Source: Sphingobacteriales bacterium (GTDB lineage Bacteria; Bacteroidota; Bacteroidia; Chitinophagales; Chitinophagaceae). From it: DNA of 64,000 nucleotides. Below are positions 16,897-27,416 of this stretch, one piece after another. Under the pieces are notes generated by a model. That model had not been told where the DNA came from, did not search any database, and saw nothing but the letters and a program-made list of their open reading frames with translations. Both the position numbers and the translations under genes were made by a program. The stretch spans positions 20,641-84,640 of the forward strand of contig JACQDV010000003.1 in the NCBI GenBank assembly GCA_016200915.1. Reading direction: 5' to 3'. Every line of letters begins with the position of its first letter. The first letter of the stretch is position 1.

Positions 16897-19800
16897 ATGA
16901 AGAAATTACTTTCATTCCTTGTTGTAATGGTTATTACTGTTACGCTTTTTGCCCAAACAACTTATTATGTAAATGATAACAGCACATCAGGTGATGTGTT
17001 CACTTCCGCAATTGGTAACAACTCTAATGCCGGGACAGCCGCAGCTCCATTTGCCACCTTGCAATATGCAGTTAATGCAGTAGCAGAAGGTGATATTATT
17101 AATGTAGATGCTGGCACATATATAGGACAGGTAACAATAAATAAAGGGTTAACTATAATTGGTGCAGGACAAAACCTGACATTTATTACAAATGCTGCTC
17201 AGCTTATTGCACCAGCAGGGTCATTTGCTGAATATGCTTTAATTCAAACAACACAAGGTATAGGTGATGTACATATCAGGGATCTCACAGCCACTAACGG
17301 TACAAATGGTGACGGGCACACGATCATGATACAAAGTGGGGGCAGTGTAAAGAATTGTACCTTATTAAATGGCGGTCAGGGAATTTTCTTTCGTATTGAA
17401 TCTGCAATTAAAACTGCGTTGATGGAAAATAATACTATTCAACCTACGGGCATTGGTATTAACTGCGAGGGATCAGGATTAACTGCCCTTATCCGGAATA
17501 ACACAATTACAAAAAGTACAGAATTTTATTCTGGTATTTTTGCCGGTCTGGATTTTGGACCGCTGCCATCATTAACTGTTACAAACAATATCATTAATAA
17601 TTATGCTTCTTATGGTATAGGCATTTTAGCTGCCAGCTTTAATGGTACAATCAATTACAACAGCCTTACGGGAGCAGGCATTGCCATTAACAGAAATGGT
17701 AACGGAGGCAATACATTATCGGCAACTTGCAATTGGTTTGGTTCTTCAAATGCCGGAACGGTTGTTTCAAAAATAAGCGGAACGATTAACTATACCCCTT
17801 TTCTTACCGATGGAACAGATGCCAGCAGCAATGTTGGTTTTCAGCCAGCCGGCGCATGTGGAACCGGCAATACCTATTATGTAAATGATAACAATCTTAG
17901 CGGAAATATCTTCACAACGGCTGTTGGCAATAATGCCAATGCAGGAACAGCATCAGCCCCTTTTGCTACTATACAATATGCAGTAGACATTGCAGCCGCC
18001 AATGATGTTATTTATGTGGATGCAGGCACCTATACTGAGCAGGTAACCACTACAAAAGGAATAACTATTATTGGTGCCGGACAAAATCTAACTTCAATTC
18101 TGAAGCCGGCAATAACAGTAGCACCGCCCGGCTCATTTACAGAACAGGGTGTAATTCAAACAGCACAAAATATTGGTGATGTGAACATCAAAGATCTGTC
18201 TGTAACCGGTGATTATAATGTGGGTGTAACACCTATCATCATACAAAGCAGTGGTAGCGTTCGAAACTGTAAGTTGCAAAGTGGTAACCAGGGATTGTTT
18301 ATAAGAATTGATGCTGCAACCAACCCGGGTTCAAAAATATTTTTAATTGAAGGCAATATTATTGAGGCCGAGTATATAGCTGTTAATGTAGAAGGTACTG
18401 CTTTAAATGCAACTTTAAATAATAATACGCTGAGGGCTTTTAACGGATTTTCCGTAGGTGTCTTTGCAGGAATGGATTTTGGCCCTATTGGACGGATAAC
18501 AGCAACCAATAATTTATTCAACTCATACCTCACATCAGGTATATGGGTAAATGCATCTAATGCAAGCATTACACAAAATGCATTTACTGGCACAGGATCG
18601 TCTGCAATTAACCGAACAGGTGGAGCTAATGTTACTGCTAACTGTAACTGGTATGGCGCAGCTAATGCTTCTTCAATTGTACCAAAGGTCAATGCCGGAG
18701 TAAATTATTTTCCATGGTATGTTGATGGAACAGATCAAAGCCCGGTAGCAGGATTTCAACATACTTCAGAATCATGCGGCTCCGGGGGCAATGTGCTATA
18801 TGTAAATGATAATAGTACAAGTGGTGACATCTTTACAACTACAACAGGTAATGATGCGAATGCAGGTACATCACCTACCTCGCCATTGGCAACAATTGAT
18901 GCAGCGCTTACAAAGGCATCAGCCGGTACATCTATTTATGTAGACGCAGGAACTTACTCACAGAGTCTCGTTATCGGCAAACAGGTTCAGATAATTGGAA
19001 CAAATTATAGCATATCACCCAATAGCTCAGCTGATCCTTTAGTACTAAATCCTTCACGTAATGCGGAATCAATAATTGAAAATTCAAGTTGGACGATTGG
19101 CGCTGATGGCATAAGCCTTACGGGTTTAACGTTTAATCCATTAAGCAATAATGCAGTTGTACTTAACGGTAATTCATTTGGAAATATTAATATGAACAGA
19201 AACAGAGTGAGATTGAGTAATTTGTTCCCTGCATTCATCTTTAACGGTGCCGGTACCAGTGCAATAACTTTTTCAGGAATTACCAACTGGGGACTAACTG
19301 TTTCAGAAAACAGGTTTGAGAAAGAAGATGCATCTTCCGGTACTTCAATGCGAGTAAACCGATTTGGCAATGTGAATATTTATAACAATTCATTTGTAGT
19401 AACAGGTGCCACTGCGAGAACACAAACATGTATGAATACAGGATCAGCTGGCCTTGTACCTTATTTATTCATCAACAATAACACATTTGATAAGGCATCA
19501 ACAGCGATAAACTCAGGCAACCTGGCTTATACCTATATAACAAATAATAAATTCATCAATACCAATACAGCGCTTATTGGCAATAATCTTTCTACTGAAT
19601 CATCTGATGTTTTCTTCCAGAACAATACGCTGGATGGTAGCGGTGGTATTGTTCCCTTTGTACAATACACACGCCAGGCAGGTGATGCTGTGGGAGCTTC
19701 TTCTTCTTTTACAGCAGAAAATAATACAGTTAGTGGGACGGCAGTTGCCGGTACTACAACATTGCTGGGAAGTATGAATTTAATTTTTGCAAACAGTGTA

Positions 19801-22800
19801 TTAAATCAGTCATTAACCGTTCGCAATAATAAGATCAGCTATAACGGAGACCTCAGTACAGTGGAAGGTCAATTTATAAGACCTATAATGATAAGAGGTA
19901 ATTTGAAAAACTCAGTGGTTGAAAAAAATGAAATTACTTTAAGCGGTACTAACCTGCAACCAAGAAACCCGGCAAATATTTTACCGGTATGTCCTGCTAT
20001 TACTTTATATACAGAGAATGGGTCGGCCGCCTTTTTACAACCAGGTTCTGTAATTAATATTCTGAATAATAAAGTAAACGGATTCAAACATTCCTTTGTG
20101 GCGTTTGATGCCGGCACAGGTACGGGTGCTAATGATGCATATACTGGTTTTGGCAATATTCCAGCAGGAGTTACTGTAAACGTCAACAATAATAGTTTTA
20201 CAGGTGATTCTATATCCATCAATAATGGCACAGTGGGTCAGCCAGTACTGGCTACTTGTAACTGGTATGGTTCTGCTGATGCGGCAGTAGTTATTCCAAA
20301 GATCAGTGGTATTGCAACTTATGGTTCCTGGTTAACTAACGGAACAGATAATAATATTGCCACAGGTTTTCAACCAGTATCAAATACTTGTAATGGCCGG
20401 CAGAATAAATTTTATGTAAATGATGGTAGCCAGACGGATGATGTATTTACTACGGCGGTTGGTAATGATGCCAACAGCGGTGTTCCTTCTTCACCTTTAT
20501 TAACTATTAATGCTGCTCTTACAAAAGCATCAGCCGGTGATACAATTTATGTGGATGCCGGAACATATGCAAATGCGGATATTACTATTGGAAAATCCAT
20601 TACACTATTGGGTACAAATTATCTCACCAATCCTAATGATGGTACAAATCCATTAAATGCTGCAGGAAGAACTGCTGAAGCGAACATAAGCAATACCATC
20701 TGGACAATTGGCTTCAGCGACATCAGGATAAAAGGATTTACGTTTGACCCGCAAAGTAAAACAGCATTGGCTCAATCCAATAACACACTGGATTTTGATA
20801 ATATAGAAGTTTCTAATAACATCTTCCTTGTTAAAAGTGTAGCGATCCCCGTTAGTTTAATTGGCAAACAACAACTGCCTTTAGTAACATTCAATTATTC
20901 AATCACCAATAACAGGTTTGTAAAATCAGTTGGGGGTAATGGTTCCAATATATCTATGGCAGGTATTGATGGAATTCTTATTTCAGGTAACACATTTACA
21001 ACTACTGGCGGTGTGGCAGATTGGACACAAAATGCTTATACTGGCTTTGGTGGTTTCAGAAACAATAATTTTGTTATCTCAAACAATACAGCTTACCGTC
21101 CACGATTTGCTTTTCAAGGGTTAAATGCTGTTAAAGCCCAGGTTAGTTTAAATAAAATAACAGAAGCGGTAAGATTTCAACTTGACTTTAATGGCATCAA
21201 CGTTCCCACTGAAATTAATATCACAGATAATAATGTTACGATTGCTAATTCGAATGGAGCCCCTGCTCTTAGTTATAGTAAATCAAACGGCACAGACCTG
21301 AGTAGTCCTAATATTGCCCGTATTGAGAGAAATAATTTTACAGTGGATGGAACCGGATGGTCATTAGTGCCGCAGGCATTGATAGCGCCTACTATTGATA
21401 ATTTATCAGCTAATACACAGGTGTTCATCAGGGATAATAAGTTGAATATAACCGGCAACTTTAGTACACAGTCTGATCCGGGCAATTATGTATCTGCTAT
21501 TCGTTTTCTTAACAACAGCAGACAGGTAGTAGTTGAAAGAAATGAAATGCAGTTCAGTGCAACTAACTATGGCACTTCAAACAAGTTTGGTATTGGTATT
21601 TTATATGCAGGATTACAACCCGGTACTAGTTTTGATTTTCTAAATAATAAATTTTCAGGATTCTCAACTTCAATCGGTGTCCAAAATAATGGGAATAATA
21701 ATAATTATGGCGAATTGCCTGCGGGTGTTATACTCAACATTAATAACAACAGCTTTACAGGTGATGTAACGAGTATTAACAACGGCACAACAGGACAATC
21801 TGCCACTGCATCCTGCAACTGGTATGGTTCTGCTGCAGCACAAAACTTTATTAGTAAACTCACCTTGCCAACAGTAGATCCAGTTCCCTGGTTAACTAAC
21901 GGAACAGACAATGATGTGGCAACAGGATTTCAACAGGTGCCGGGCAGTTGTGATGGTTATCCAACTTTAATAACACTGGATAGTTATACCAATGTAACCT
22001 GCAATGGCGCAGCAAACGGAACCATTAATATTACTACTACTAATGGTAAAGCGCCATTCATTTATACATGGACAAAAGACGGCGATGCCAACTTTATTTC
22101 GCATGATGAAGACCCAACCGGTTTGGCGCCGGGTGTTTATCATTTAGCTATGGTGGATGGCAATGGTTCAAATATTTACATTACTGCTGTTGATGCGAAT
22201 GGGCCGGGCACTATTGTTGTAACCATTACAGAGCCGCCTGTATTAACAGCCTCTGCTACCGGCACAAACAATAATTGCTTTGGTCAAACCACTGGTACTG
22301 CAACAGTATCTGTAAGTGGTGGAACTTCTTCTTATACTTATTTATGGAGTAATGGCGCAACTACACAAAGCATCAGCAATCTTAGTGCAGCAATTTATTC
22401 AGTAATTGTTACCGATGCCAATGGTTGTACTGCCACTACTTCGTATGAAGTAACAGAGCCACCTGCTCTTTCTGCATCTGCTACAGGAAGCAATGTAAAC
22501 TGCAATGGTGGAAGCGATGGTTCAGCTTCTGTATCTGTGAGTGGCGGTACTTCTTCTTATACTTATTTATGGAGTAATGGCGCTACCACTCAAAGCATCA
22601 GTAATCTTAGTGCAGCAATTTACTCTGTTACGGTTACCGATGCTAATGGATGTACAGCAACTTCTTCTTATGAAGTAACACAACCACCTGTTCTCTCAGC
22701 ATCTGCAACCGGCACTAATGTAAGCTGCAATAGTGGAAGCGATGGTTCAGCTTCTGTATCTGTAAGTGGCGGTACTTCTTCTTATACTTATTTATGGAGT

Positions 22801-24963
22801 AATGGCGCTACCACTCAAAGCATCAGTAATCTTGCAGCAGCAACATATAATGTTACAGTAACAGATGCAAAGGGATGTACAGCAACTTCTTCTTATGAAG
22901 TAACACAACCACCTGTTCTTACTGCATCTGCAACAGGTACTAATGTAAACTGCAATGGTGGAAATAACGGTTCTGCAACTGTTTCTATAAATGGCGGTAC
23001 TTCTTCTTATACATATTTATGGAGTAATGGCGCAACCACTCAAAGCATCATCAATCTTGCAGCAGCAACATATAATGTTACAGTAACAGATGCAAAGGGA
23101 TGTACTGTTACAACATCATACACAGTCACTCAACCAACATTACTTAAAGTAACAATGACTGGAACAACTGCCGCCTGTAATGGAAGTTCAACGGCTACGC
23201 CTTCAGGTGGTGTTGCACCATATACTTACCTGTGGAGTAACGGACGCACCACACAAACCATCAGCAATGTGCCTGCAGGAACATATACAGTAACGGTAAA
23301 AGACGCAAATAACTGTACTGTTTCCGGTTCATTCACCATTACCGGTAACTCTTCTATCAATCCAACCACTTCGCTTGTATCAGTGAGTTGCTTTGGCGGT
23401 AATAATGGAAGTATTACAGTAACCGGTTCGGGTGGCACTGCTCCTTTTACTTACAATTTAAATGGATCAGCATTTCAAAGCAGTAATGTGTTCAGCAATC
23501 TTACGGCCGGTGTGTATATTGTTGGTGTAAAAGATGCAACGGGTTGTTCTGATTTTGTTACAAGGACCATTACACAACCTGCATTGTTAACGGCAGTGCT
23601 TGACAGTACCCGTAAAACATGTTTTGGTGCAAACAGCGGAAGAATCTTTGTATCAATTACCGGCGGTACAGGAGCAAAAACCTATAGCTGGACAGGGCCA
23701 AATGGTTATACCTCCACTGCACAAAGCCCTAACAATTTGTTTGCAGGAAATTATTCTTTACTGGTAACAGATACCAGGGGATGCACTGCAACACTCAATG
23801 CAACCGTTGCATCGTTTGGTGAAATAGTTATTACATCATCAATCACCAATGTTTTGTGCAGGGGTTCTTTAACCGGCGCTATTAACATTACTGTAAGCGG
23901 TGGTACAGGCAGCGGCTTTAATTATAGCTGGACAGGTGCAGTTACTTCAACGAGCGAAGACCTTTTAAATATCGGTGCATCTAACAATTATAACGTACGT
24001 ATTACAGATATTGGAAGTGGCTGCTTTATAAACAGAACATTTGCAGTAACACAACCTGCCGCCAATCTTTCAGTAAGCGTAACATCAACAAATGTTACAG
24101 GCTGTACCAGACCTGGTGTAATAACAGCAACAGGTGCCGGTGGCACAGCTCCTTATTCTTATAATATTAACGGCGGGGCCTACCAGTTATCCGGCACATT
24201 TAACGGATTATATGCTGGTAATTATACCATTGGTGTTCGTGATGCAAACGGATGTACAGCATCAACATCAAGGACTATTACCGACAATGGAAGTGATGCT
24301 TATGAAAGTAATAACAGCCGTAATCAATCTAAACCAATTTCAATTGGCACAACAATCAATGCGAGAATTGCAGTGGGCACTGATATTGCTGACTGGTTTA
24401 CATTTACCACACCTGCAGGCGGTGGTTCAGTAACATACAGTTTAATTGTAACCCATCCATCCGTTAATTACACATTCGATTTATATCCGGGAACAGGTAA
24501 TGGCGGACCTATTGCTCCGTCAGCAGTTATCAGTTCAACGAGGAAAGATTACCTGCTGGCTCCGGGCACTGCATACCGCATCAGTGTTACAAGTGCAACG
24601 CTTTCATATACCTGTTACAATCTCAGTATTTCAACGGCAATTCCTGTGGCATTAAGAATTACTTTACCACCGGCAATACAAAAAGAAACAAATAAACTGA
24701 CTGTAACAGATGTACTCCGTTCAGCAGTATATCCTAACCCCCATCATGGTTCATTTGCATTGCGTATTGAATCATCAGTAAGTGGAGAAGCAATAGTAGA
24801 AATTATCTCTGTTACCGGTCAGCGGATTGAGCAGCGAAAACTGATGGTAACAAAAGGCGCTTATAATATTGTGCGGTTTACCAATATGCGTCAGCCGGCA
24901 TTACTGTACAGGGTAACAGTAGGAAAAGAAGTGATTAACGGGAAAATAATCGGCGCTAACTGA
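16897..24963 (+). CDS. Giant T9SS-secreted protein with four beta-helix modules and SprB repeats
   Basis: The 2688-aa protein has a signal peptide (residues 1-19, VTLFAQ). Four parallel beta-helix modules follow, each opening with a (F/Y)YVNDxSxxxDVFTTAxGNDANAG-like motif (near residues 25, 327, 635 and 1170) and closing with CNW(F/Y)GS plus TDGTD...GFQ. From about residue 1690 to 2470 there are about ten SprB-type repeats, four of them 75 aa and nearly identical. A PPC-like domain (YESNNSRNQSKPISIG) and a type A T9SS sorting domain (VYPNPHHGSFAL onward, last 80 residues) end the protein. The likely role is a surface adhesin or polysaccharide-binding or -cleaving protein; no catalytic residues can be assigned with confidence. 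It is the cargo of cassette copy 2. Confidence 0.88.
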   Translation: MKKLLSFLVVMVITVTLFAQTTYYVNDNSTSGDVFTSAIGNNSNAGTAAAPFATLQYAVNAVAEGDIINVDAGTYIGQVTINKGLTIIGAGQNLTFITNAAQLIAPAGSFAEYALIQTTQGIGDVHIRDLTATNGTNGDGHTIMIQSGGSVKNCTLLNGGQGIFFRIESAIKTALMENNTIQPTGIGINCEGSGLTALIRNNTITKSTEFYSGIFAGLDFGPLPSLTVTNNIINNYASYGIGILAASFNGTINYNSLTGAGIAINRNGNGGNTLSATCNWFGSSNAGTVVSKISGTINYTPFLTDGTDASSNVGFQPAGACGTGNTYYVNDNNLSGNIFTTAVGNNANAGTASAPFATIQYAVDIAAANDVIYVDAGTYTEQVTTTKGITIIGAGQNLTSILKPAITVAPPGSFTEQGVIQTAQNIGDVNIKDLSVTGDYNVGVTPIIIQSSGSVRNCKLQSGNQGLFIRIDAATNPGSKIFLIEGNIIEAEYIAVNVEGTALNATLNNNTLRAFNGFSVGVFAGMDFGPIGRITATNNLFNSYLTSGIWVNASNASITQNAFTGTGSSAINRTGGANVTANCNWYGAANASSIVPKVNAGVNYFPWYVDGTDQSPVAGFQHTSESCGSGGNVLYVNDNSTSGDIFTTTTGNDANAGTSPTSPLATIDAALTKASAGTSIYVDAGTYSQSLVIGKQVQIIGTNYSISPNSSADPLVLNPSRNAESIIENSSWTIGADGISLTGLTFNPLSNNAVVLNGNSFGNINMNRNRVRLSNLFPAFIFNGAGTSAITFSGITNWGLTVSENRFEKEDASSGTSMRVNRFGNVNIYNNSFVVTGATARTQTCMNTGSAGLVPYLFINNNTFDKASTAINSGNLAYTYITNNKFINTNTALIGNNLSTESSDVFFQNNTLDGSGGIVPFVQYTRQAGDAVGASSSFTAENNTVSGTAVAGTTTLLGSMNLIFANSVLNQSLTVRNNKISYNGDLSTVEGQFIRPIMIRGNLKNSVVEKNEITLSGTNLQPRNPANILPVCPAITLYTENGSAAFLQPGSVINILNNKVNGFKHSFVAFDAGTGTGANDAYTGFGNIPAGVTVNVNNNSFTGDSISINNGTVGQPVLATCNWYGSADAAVVIPKISGIATYGSWLTNGTDNNIATGFQPVSNTCNGRQNKFYVNDGSQTDDVFTTAVGNDANSGVPSSPLLTINAALTKASAGDTIYVDAGTYANADITIGKSITLLGTNYLTNPNDGTNPLNAAGRTAEANISNTIWTIGFSDIRIKGFTFDPQSKTALAQSNNTLDFDNIEVSNNIFLVKSVAIPVSLIGKQQLPLVTFNYSITNNRFVKSVGGNGSNISMAGIDGILISGNTFTTTGGVADWTQNAYTGFGGFRNNNFVISNNTAYRPRFAFQGLNAVKAQVSLNKITEAVRFQLDFNGINVPTEINITDNNVTIANSNGAPALSYSKSNGTDLSSPNIARIERNNFTVDGTGWSLVPQALIAPTIDNLSANTQVFIRDNKLNITGNFSTQSDPGNYVSAIRFLNNSRQVVVERNEMQFSATNYGTSNKFGIGILYAGLQPGTSFDFLNNKFSGFSTSIGVQNNGNNNNYGELPAGVILNINNNSFTGDVTSINNGTTGQSATASCNWYGSAAAQNFISKLTLPTVDPVPWLTNGTDNDVATGFQQVPGSCDGYPTLITLDSYTNVTCNGAANGTINITTTNGKAPFIYTWTKDGDANFISHDEDPTGLAPGVYHLAMVDGNGSNIYITAVDANGPGTIVVTITEPPVLTASATGTNNNCFGQTTGTATVSVSGGTSSYTYLWSNGATTQSISNLSAAIYSVIVTDANGCTATTSYEVTEPPALSASATGSNVNCNGGSDGSASVSVSGGTSSYTYLWSNGATTQSISNLSAAIYSVTVTDANGCTATSSYEVTQPPVLSASATGTNVSCNSGSDGSASVSVSGGTSSYTYLWSNGATTQSISNLAAATYNVTVTDAKGCTATSSYEVTQPPVLTASATGTNVNCNGGNNGSATVSINGGTSSYTYLWSNGATTQSIINLAAATYNVTVTDAKGCTVTTSYTVTQPTLLKVTMTGTTAACNGSSTATPSGGVAPYTYLWSNGRTTQTISNVPAGTYTVTVKDANNCTVSGSFTITGNSSINPTTSLVSVSCFGGNNGSITVTGSGGTAPFTYNLNGSAFQSSNVFSNLTAGVYIVGVKDATGCSDFVTRTITQPALLTAVLDSTRKTCFGANSGRIFVSITGGTGAKTYSWTGPNGYTSTAQSPNNLFAGNYSLLVTDTRGCTATLNATVASFGEIVITSSITNVLCRGSLTGAINITVSGGTGSGFNYSWTGAVTSTSEDLLNIGASNNYNVRITDIGSGCFINRTFAVTQPAANLSVSVTSTNVTGCTRPGVITATGAGGTAPYSYNINGGAYQLSGTFNGLYAGNYTIGVRDANGCTASTSRTITDNGSDAYESNNSRNQSKPISIGTTINARIAVGTDIADWFTFTTPAGGGSVTYSLIVTHPSVNYTFDLYPGTGNGGPIAPSAVISSTRKDYLLAPGTAYRISVTSATLSYTCYNLSISTAIPVALRITLPPAIQKETNKLTVTDVLRSAVYPNPHHGSFALRIESSVSGEAIVEIISVTGQRIEQRKLMVTKGAYNIVRFTNMRQPALLYRVTVGKEVINGKIIGAN
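22250..23150 (+). repeat. Four tandem 225-bp coding repeats (SprB type)
   Basis: The segment TTCTTCTTATACTTATTTAT (third copy ends ACATATTTAT) begins at 22326, 22551, 22776 and 23001, an exact 225-bp period. Copies 2 and 3 are nearly identical over long stretches. Each encodes a 75-aa SprB repeat. Such high identity makes copy-number change by slippage or recombination likely. Confidence 0.9.
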
Positions 24964-24994
24964 TATAACCATTTACCATAATTATTCTATGCAG

Positions 24995-25026
24995 GGCACA
25001 GTTTTCGGACTGTGCCTTTTTTATTT
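24995..25026 (+). terminator. Intrinsic terminator of the giant protein gene
   Basis: Stem GGCACAGT (24995-25002) with ACTGTGCC (25009-25016), six-base loop, then a T-rich run to 25026. Confidence 0.85.
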
Positions 25027-25040
25027 AATTTTTTTGTTGA

Positions 25041-26096
25041 TTAATGGATGGCTTCTTTATTTGCTAACTGTCCGCAGGCGGCATCGATATCCTTGCCACG
25101 ACTTCTGCGAAGGCGGGCATTTACACGGTTCTTTTCCAGATGTTTCATGAATTGTTCAACTGTATCCTCATCTGGTTTTGCAAAAGTTGCTAAATCGATG
25201 GGATTATATTCAATGATATTAATCAAATCGGCAGGAACCTGGCGGTAGATTTTAATTAATTCATCAGCATCTTTAATAGAGTCATTAAAATCTTTAAAGA
25301 GAATGTATTCGAAAGTGATTTTGTTACCGGTTTGTTTGTAAAAGTAATTCAATGCTTCAATCAGTGATTTGATATCATTCGTATCATTGATCGGCATAAT
25401 CTCATGACGTTTGGCATCATTTGCCGCATGTAGTGATAAAGCTAATTTGAACCGCACTTTATCATCTCCTAATTGTTTAATCATTTTAGCCACACCGGCA
25501 GTTGATACTGTGATCCGCTTCGGACTCATACCCAATCCTTCCGGTGAAGTGATCTTATCAATGGCTTTCAATACATTTTTATAATTGAGTAATGGCTCAC
25601 CCATTCCCATGAAAACAATATTGGTGAGTTTTTTATCATACACTCTTTCACTTTGCTGGTTGATGAGTACCACCTCATCATAAATCTCATCAAAATCCAA
25701 ATTGCGTTTACGGTCCATATAACCGGTGGCGCAAAATTTACAACTAAGAGAACAACCAATTTGAGAAGAAACACAGGCTGTTTTTCTTTCATCAGTAGGT
25801 ATCAGCACACCTTCCACTAAATGACCATCAAAAGTTTTGAATCTTGATTTTATAGTGCCATCGGCTGAATACTGAGTGGCATCAACTTTCAATGCAGGAA
25901 AAGAAAATTCATCAGCCAGTTTAGCCCTGAGCTCTTTACTCAGGTTAGTCATATCATCAAAACTTAGCGCATGTTTTTGCCAGAGCCATTCATACATCTG
26001 CTTGCTGCGGAATTTCTTTTCATTTATACTTTCGAAATACTGTTCTATCTCCTGCAGACTCAGTTCACGGATATTTTTCTTCCCTGTTTTTAACAT
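25041..26096 (-). CDS. rlmN: 23S rRNA (adenine-2503) methyltransferase, radical SAM
   Basis: The 351-aa protein carries the radical SAM cluster motif GCSLSCKFCATG (CxxxCxxC, about residues 114-121), the N-terminal RlmN helix bundle (RSKQMYEWLWQ near 31), and the family blocks IVFMGMGEPLLNY and SLHAAND. The C-terminal cysteine that forms the protein-RNA adduct is in DIDAACGQLA. It methylates C2 of A2503 in 23S rRNA and A37 in some tRNAs. Length is typical. It is transcribed towards the giant secreted gene. Confidence 0.96.
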   Translation of the reverse strand: MLKTGKKNIRELSLQEIEQYFESINEKKFRSKQMYEWLWQKHALSFDDMTNLSKELRAKLADEFSFPALKVDATQYSADGTIKSRFKTFDGHLVEGVLIPTDERKTACVSSQIGCSLSCKFCATGYMDRKRNLDFDEIYDEVVLINQQSERVYDKKLTNIVFMGMGEPLLNYKNVLKAIDKITSPEGLGMSPKRITVSTAGVAKMIKQLGDDKVRFKLALSLHAANDAKRHEIMPINDTNDIKSLIEALNYFYKQTGNKITFEYILFKDFNDSIKDADELIKIYRQVPADLINIIEYNPIDLATFAKPDEDTVEQFMKHLEKNRVNARLRRSRGKDIDAACGQLANKEAIH

Positions 26097-26191
26097 GGCG
26101 CAAAGTTACCCCAATAGAGCTAAAGGGGAATAATTTTTTGAGTTACGCTGTTCTGCTATCTTGCAATATATTTTCATAATAAGCTTGATAT

Positions 26192-27391
26192 ATGAAAACA
26201 GTTTATGTGATTGATGCAGTAAGAACACCCATTGGCCGCTATGGTGGGGCATTATGCAATGTTCGTCCGGATGATTTACTGGCGAATATAATAAAAGCAT
26301 TGTTGCAACGCAATGCTTCTGTTGATGTAAATGCGATTGAAGAAGTAATTGCTGGCGCCGCTAATCAATCCGGTGAAGACAATCGTAATGTAGCAAGAAT
26401 GGCGGCATTGTTAGCAGGATTGCCGGTAACGGTTGCCGGTGTTACCGTAAATCGTCTATGTGCCAGCGGACTGCAAGCGATTATGGATGCGGCTAAAGGA
26501 ATTATGTGCAATCAGGGCGAACTGTTTATTGCAGGAGGAACAGAGAGTATGACAAGAGCTCCATTTGTACTGCCGAAGTCCACTTCGGCATATCAAAGGG
26601 TAAATGAAATGTTTGATACTACGCTTGGCTGGCGAATGCTTAATAAAAAATTAGCAGAGCAATATTATCCATATTCCATGGGTGAAACTGCAGAGAATGT
26701 GGCGAAGCAATGGAATATTTCGAGAGAAGAACAGGATGCTTTTGCACTGGCTTCACAACAAAAATATTTTACCGCATTGGAAGCTGGTAGATGGAATAAT
26801 GAGATAGTGGCAGTAGAAACAGAATCAGCGAAAGGTGATAAAGTGTTGGTATCAGCAGATGAGCATCCACGTCAAACTTCATTGGAAAAATTAGCTGCTT
26901 TAAAACCAGCTTTTGCAAAAGATGGTACTGTTACGGCAGGTAATTCATCCGGTATTAATGACGGAACTGCTGCTATGTTATTGGCCAGTGAAGAAGCGGT
27001 TAAAAAATATAATTTAAAACCAATTGTTAAGATTGTTTCCATGGCCGTCGCCGGAGTTGACCCTTCCATTATGGGGATTGGTCCGGTGCCTGCCACACAA
27101 AAAGCATTACAACGGGCCGGACTTACAGTTGAGGATTTAGATTTAGTAGAATTGAATGAAGCATTTGCTTCACAATCGTTGGCCTGTATAAAAGATTTAG
27201 GATTAGATGCTGCCAAAGTAAATGTGAATGGTGGTGCAATAGCTCTCGGTCATCCGTTAGGTTGCAGCGGCGTAAGAATTTCCACGACACTTTTACATGA
27301 AATGAAAAGACGTAACGCTAAATATGGATTAGCCACTATGTGTGTAGGAGTGGGGCAAGGGGCTGCAGTAATTTTTCAGAACCTGGATTAG
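26192..27391 (+). CDS. Thiolase (acetyl-CoA acyltransferase), 3-oxoadipyl-CoA thiolase-like
   Basis: The 399-aa protein has the thiolase active-site Cys in NRLCASGLQ (near residue 90), the substrate block NEAFASQSLA, GGAIALGHPLGCSG with the catalytic His, and CVGVGQGAA with the second Cys. The opening VRTPIGRYGGAL and EDNRNVARMAALLAG are especially like PcaF-type 3-oxoadipyl-CoA thiolases, but in Bacteroidota such proteins also act in beta-oxidation or acetoacetyl-CoA metabolism. No catabolic genes lie next to it, so the substrate stays open. Confidence 0.9.
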   Translation: MKTVYVIDAVRTPIGRYGGALCNVRPDDLLANIIKALLQRNASVDVNAIEEVIAGAANQSGEDNRNVARMAALLAGLPVTVAGVTVNRLCASGLQAIMDAAKGIMCNQGELFIAGGTESMTRAPFVLPKSTSAYQRVNEMFDTTLGWRMLNKKLAEQYYPYSMGETAENVAKQWNISREEQDAFALASQQKYFTALEAGRWNNEIVAVETESAKGDKVLVSADEHPRQTSLEKLAALKPAFAKDGTVTAGNSSGINDGTAAMLLASEEAVKKYNLKPIVKIVSMAVAGVDPSIMGIGPVPATQKALQRAGLTVEDLDLVELNEAFASQSLACIKDLGLDAAKVNVNGGAIALGHPLGCSGVRISTTLLHEMKRRNAKYGLATMCVGVGQGAAVIFQNLD

Positions 27392-27416
27392 ATTGATTTA
27401 ATGGATTGAGAGGAAA

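Noticed and set aside
18213..21911. Several minus-strand frames of 68-159 aa inside the giant beta-helix gene
   Set aside because: They are mirror images of repeated, low-complexity coding sequence and have no independent start signals or family features.
26157..26164. TATCTTGC as a thiolase promoter
   Set aside because: It lacks the TTTG end of the -7 element and the only upstream TTTG gives a 16-base spacer, outside the normal range.
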